Under the pieces are notes generated by a model. That model was not told the origin of the DNA and made no database searches. It saw only the letters and a program-made list of their open reading frames with translations. Shown piece by piece: positions 7,869 to 9,180 of a DNA stretch of 9,180 bases. Made by a program: the position numbers and the translations under genes. Source of the DNA: Thiotrichales bacterium (GTDB lineage: Bacteria; Pseudomonadota; Gammaproteobacteria; UWMA-0217); NCBI GenBank assembly GCA_024763135.1, contig JANTGD010000121.1:1-9180 (forward strand), in the 5' to 3' direction. Position 1 is the first letter of the stretch. The number at the start of each line of letters is the position of its first letter.

Positions 7869-7890
7869 GGTGTAAAGGTAGATTTACACC
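7869..7890. promoter_or_regulatory. Inverted-repeat operator candidate, copy 2
   Basis: Eight-base arms GGTGTAAA/TTTACACC surround the spacer GGTAGA. The spacer and one side of the outer arm have changed relative to copy 1 while the core arms are identical. That pattern of conservation points to protein binding rather than recent duplication alone. The TTTACACCTGC half is shared with copy 1. Confidence 0.6.
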
Positions 7891-7961
7891 TGCTCATTTA
7901 TCCCCAAAAAGTGCGCTTTTAGTCGAATTATCAGTGATTTTCCTACTTATGGCCGTTAAAA

Positions 7962-7979
7962 GCGTGATCGCCATCACGC
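7962..7979. promoter_or_regulatory. Inverted repeat GCGTGAT-N4-ATCACGC
   Basis: Seven-base perfect arms separated by CGCC lie about 85 bases before the ATG of the small gene and 31 bases before its candidate -35. It may be a second operator or a small hairpin. It shares no sequence with the two dyads upstream. The function is unknown. Confidence 0.35.
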
Positions 7980-8010
7980 CCCTCAGCGCCAGGTCACACC
8001 TAGAATAGGC

Positions 8011-8046
8011 TTGACATTTATAAAAAACGCTGCATTGCGATGTAAG
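8011..8046 (+). promoter_or_regulatory. Candidate promoter for the small membrane protein
   Basis: A perfect -35 hexamer TTGACA lies at 8011-8016, but no good -10 is found at 16-18 bases. An alternative -10, TATAAA (8019-8024), overlaps it and has only a poor -35. Just upstream, AGGTCACACCT (7991-8001) carries an ACACCT half-site like that in the two dyads. The spacing defect suggests an activator-dependent start or another sigma factor. No GG-N10-GC sigma54 site is found here. Confidence 0.3.
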
Positions 8047-8066
8047 CGTTAATTGGGGATCACGAC

Positions 8067-8399
8067 ATGGGCATGAATGAAAGATTGAGGATTTTAGGGA
8101 TCATGGCGCTGTCAGCGCTGCTGATATTTGGGGTTGCGCTGAACATACATCGAGCGCTCGCCGCAGAGCCTGCTTCCGCTGTAGCGTTAAAGCAACCACC
8201 GAATGCCGATGTTCAGTTGGTGGATGCGCGTTATACACGAGTGCCGGAACACGCCGCCGATGATGAGCTTTCAGACATTAAGCAAGGCATGGGTGACAGT
8301 CTTTCGTTGCCGACGATACTCTGGGTTTTAGGTTCCGCGTTGCTTGCGATGATTGGGTATAAAAGAATGCGTAATACAAACGACAGCCAGCAGGACTGA
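8067..8399 (+). CDS. Small exported protein with C-terminal membrane anchor (sorting-tail-like)
   Basis: I do not recognise a named family. The 110-residue product starts with a basic segment and a hydrophobic stretch (about 9-28) ending RALAAEP, a likely signal peptide or anchor. A polar, charged segment follows (about 34-80, with a DDELSD patch). The end is LPTILWVLGSALLAMIGYKR and then a basic, polar tail. This end resembles the VPLPAAxWLFGSxLLGLxGxxRR tail of PEP-CTERM/exosortase substrates: a hydrophobic helix, a Trp, GSALL, then basic residues. The Pro-Glu-Pro motif itself is missing, so a plain two-helix membrane protein is equally possible. The start is well supported: GGGGA (8055-8059) lies 7 bases before the ATG, with another ATG two codons on. 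It stands alone between a regulated-looking upstream region and a strong terminator, so it is a single-gene unit. The function is unknown. Confidence 0.75.
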   Translation: MGMNERLRILGIMALSALLIFGVALNIHRALAAEPASAVALKQPPNADVQLVDARYTRVPEHAADDELSDIKQGMGDSLSLPTILWVLGSALLAMIGYKRMRNTNDSQQD

Positions 8400-8452
8400 T
8401 AAGACCGGCGGATTCGGGCGCAAAGCGCCACAGTAAACTCACTCTTCCAATC

Positions 8453-8485
8453 AGCCCGGCATCCAAAAGGGTGTCGGGCTTTTTT
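8453..8485 (+). terminator. Strong Rho-independent terminator
   Basis: A 12-pair stem (8453-8464 with 8469-8480, including two G-U pairs) closed by an AAAA loop is followed by six T (8480-8485). It ends the transcript of the small gene, whose stop codon is 54 bases upstream. A short GGCGC-AAA-GCGCC hairpin (8417-8429) precedes it. Confidence 0.92.
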
Positions 8486-8705
8486 GTGCCCCCATTATTC
8501 CGTTTGCTTTGCATGCCGGAATGCCTACCGGAAAAAGGCTGATGGATCAGGGGCGATGCAGTGGACAATCATGTTGGTCAAATCGTGACGTCTGAGGCGT
8601 TCCCTGGGTGAGTCTCCGGGCATTCCCCCGGCAAGACATGGCTATGCTTGCAGCGGCGTGCCTTGCGTCTGCCTGCTACGATTCCTGCCTTAACCTACCT
8701 ATCAT
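8486..8705. other. Intergenic stretch, nothing recognised
   Basis: These 220 bases lie between the terminator and the foldback element. I see no gene or known RNA. The open frame starting at 8608 continues through the repeat element and so has no support as a gene. A sigma54-like look-alike at 8639-8652 has the wrong spacing. The final five bases, ATCAT, are the left copy of the element's target duplication. Confidence 0.5.
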
Positions 8706-8873
8706 CCTGAAAACCTCAGTTGGATCACAAAAGTCCAGGCAAGCTCTTGGAGCACCTGGCAAATCAGAAAAACGTCTCATCACCAATAAGGTGACCACGA
8801 GTTTTTTCGATTCACCATGCACACCAATATCTTACGCGTCTTTTTTGCGCCCAACTGAGGTTTTTAGGATCAT
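8701..8873 (+). mobile_element. Complete 163-bp MITE-like foldback element with 5-bp target duplication
   Basis: The element runs 8706-8868. Its two 79-base arms (8706-8784 and 8790-8868) are inverted copies around the 5-base loop AATAA and align without gaps at about 52 of 79 positions, counted by eye. The outermost 18 bases are nearly perfect: CCTGAAAACCTCAGTTGG at the left and the complement of CCTAAAAACCTCAGTTGG at the right. It is flanked by direct repeats ATCAT (8701-8705 and 8869-8873). The other copy, at 1-91, has different flanking bases, so ATCAT belongs to the target and not the element. It has no coding capacity and would need a transposase supplied from elsewhere; that family cannot be named from the ends alone. 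Transcribed, it would fold into a long imperfect hairpin. It lies between the small gene's terminator and the soxY control region. Confidence 0.87.
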
Positions 8874-8926
8874 GAACAAAGTCGAGTCGAAAACTGTTAA
8901 GGATGACGGTGTACAGTGAATTGAGG

Positions 8927-8960
8927 TTGCAAATTGCAATCTAGCAGCAGTATTTTGCAA
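8927..8960. promoter_or_regulatory. Three TTGCAA boxes, candidate upstream activator site for soxY
   Basis: TTGCAA, itself a palindrome, occurs at 8927-8932, 8934-8939 and 8955-8960. The last two starts are 21 bases apart, two helical turns. The cluster lies about 90-125 bases before the predicted sigma54 start, the usual range for enhancer sites of NtrC-family activators. It differs from the published A. caldus TspR site (TGTCCCAAATGGGACA), so binding by the neighbouring regulator is a hypothesis. Confidence 0.45.
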
Positions 8961-9023
8961 TGAATTATTTGGTTTTTTCAGGCTGCCTAAGTTTAATCTA
9001 CTGATTTTAAAAGATTAATTTAG

Positions 9024-9040
9024 TTGGCATGATGCTTGTA
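9024..9040 (+). promoter_or_regulatory. Sigma54 (-24/-12) promoter for soxY
   Basis: TTGGCATGATGCTTGTA matches the sigma54 consensus (TTGGCACG-N4-TTGCA) except C to T before the -24 block's last G and GC to GT at -12. The -24 GG (9026-9027) and -12 GT (9038-9039) are separated by exactly ten bases. Transcription should begin near 9050, leaving a leader of about 34 bases before the ATG at 9084. No competing sigma70 site is evident. The adjacent sigma54 activator gene strengthens the call. Confidence 0.78.
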
Positions 9041-9083
9041 TCAAACATCACCCCATTCACAATTGAATTGGAGCAATCTAATT

Positions 9084-9180
9084 ATGCAACGTAGAACCTT
9101 TCTTAAAGGCAGCGTCGCAGCCAGCGCGGCCAGTGTCGCAGCAGCTGCCGGCCTGCTGACCCCTGCGGCGGTATTGGCTG
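9084..9180 (+). CDS. soxY: Probable SoxY, thiosulfate-oxidation carrier protein (N-terminus only)
   Basis: Only 32 codons are inside the window. They encode a Tat signal peptide: MQRRTFLK, with the twin arginines at 3-4, then an Ala-rich hydrophobic stretch ending TPAAVLA at a likely cleavage site. This pattern is very like known SoxY precursors. SoxY, with SoxZ, carries sulfur intermediates on a C-terminal Cys in the periplasmic Sox pathway; that Cys and the partner genes are beyond the edge. The start is supported by GGAG (9070-9073), 10 bases before the ATG. Transcription is probably from the sigma54 promoter at 9024-9040. Other Tat-exported proteins can start similarly, so the identity is likely but not proven. 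Confidence 0.7.
   Translation, partial: MQRRTFLKGSVAASAASVAAAAGLLTPAAVLA

Noticed and set aside
7800..7890. BirA (biotin) operator, from TGTAAA...TTTACA arms
   Set aside because: The BirA operator has a much longer spacer and flanking CC/GG; here the arms are separated by only six bases and no biotin gene is near.
7800..7900. CRISPR array
   Set aside because: Only two repeat units, each an inverted repeat with a diverged spacer core, and no uniform spacer.
8639..8652. Sigma54-like TGGC...TTGCA
   Set aside because: The GG and GC are separated by eight bases rather than ten, which sigma54 does not accept.
1..8868. Composite transposon bounded by the inverted repeats
   Set aside because: The segment has no transposase and holds ordinary core genes (lptM, lysA); two independent insertions of a small element explain the data better.
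8608..8919. Open frame of 103 codons
   Set aside because: It runs through the whole foldback element and its target duplication and into the soxY control region, with no ribosome site.

Overview
The window looks like chromosomal DNA of a sulfur-oxidising, chemolithotrophic gammaproteobacterium (for example a Halothiobacillus- or Acidithiobacillus-like organism; the genus is inference). The main reasons are the lptM-lysA gene pair, which is typical of Gammaproteobacteria, and a Tat-signal start of a probable SoxY (thiosulfate-oxidation carrier) running off the right edge.

Layout, left to right. (1) 1-91: one end of a foldback repeat (MITE-like) that stops exactly at the stop codon of the next gene. 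(2) 92-2173, minus: an OprC/NosA-type TonB-dependent copper receptor that keeps both halves of the CxxxM/HxM copper site. (3) 2174-2552: its leader and promoter region. (4) 2553-3941, minus: lysA and, directly abutting its start, the 44-codon lipoprotein gene lptM, so short that it is easily missed. (5) 4031-7298, plus: a membrane histidine kinase and a sigma54-type (NtrC-family) response regulator, overlapping by 8 bases. (6) 7299-8066: a long non-coding stretch with several inverted repeats, including two copies of a GGTGTAAA-N6-TTTACACC dyad. (7) 8067-8399, plus: a small exported or membrane-anchored protein with a C-terminal segment resembling a PEP-CTERM-like sorting tail, followed by a strong intrinsic terminator. 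(8) 8706-8868: a complete 163-bp MITE-like foldback element with an ATCAT target duplication. (9) 8869-9083: a regulatory region with three TTGCAA boxes and a near-consensus sigma54 promoter. (10) 9084-end: the first 32 codons of probable soxY.

How it fits together. The response regulator has the GAFTGA loop needed to drive sigma54 RNA polymerase, and the best sigma54 promoter in the window lies just before soxY. This matches the tspSR-sox arrangement described for Acidithiobacillus caldus and other chemolithotrophs, so the two-component system probably controls thiosulfate oxidation; this is inference from context and motif. The lysA-lptM and copper-receptor genes point the other way and look like neighbours rather than parts of that system.

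The most notable unlisted structure is the foldback element. Two copies in opposite orientation, about 96% identical over the 91 bases that can be compared, bracket the 8.6 kb between 92 and 8705. No transposase is seen in the window.
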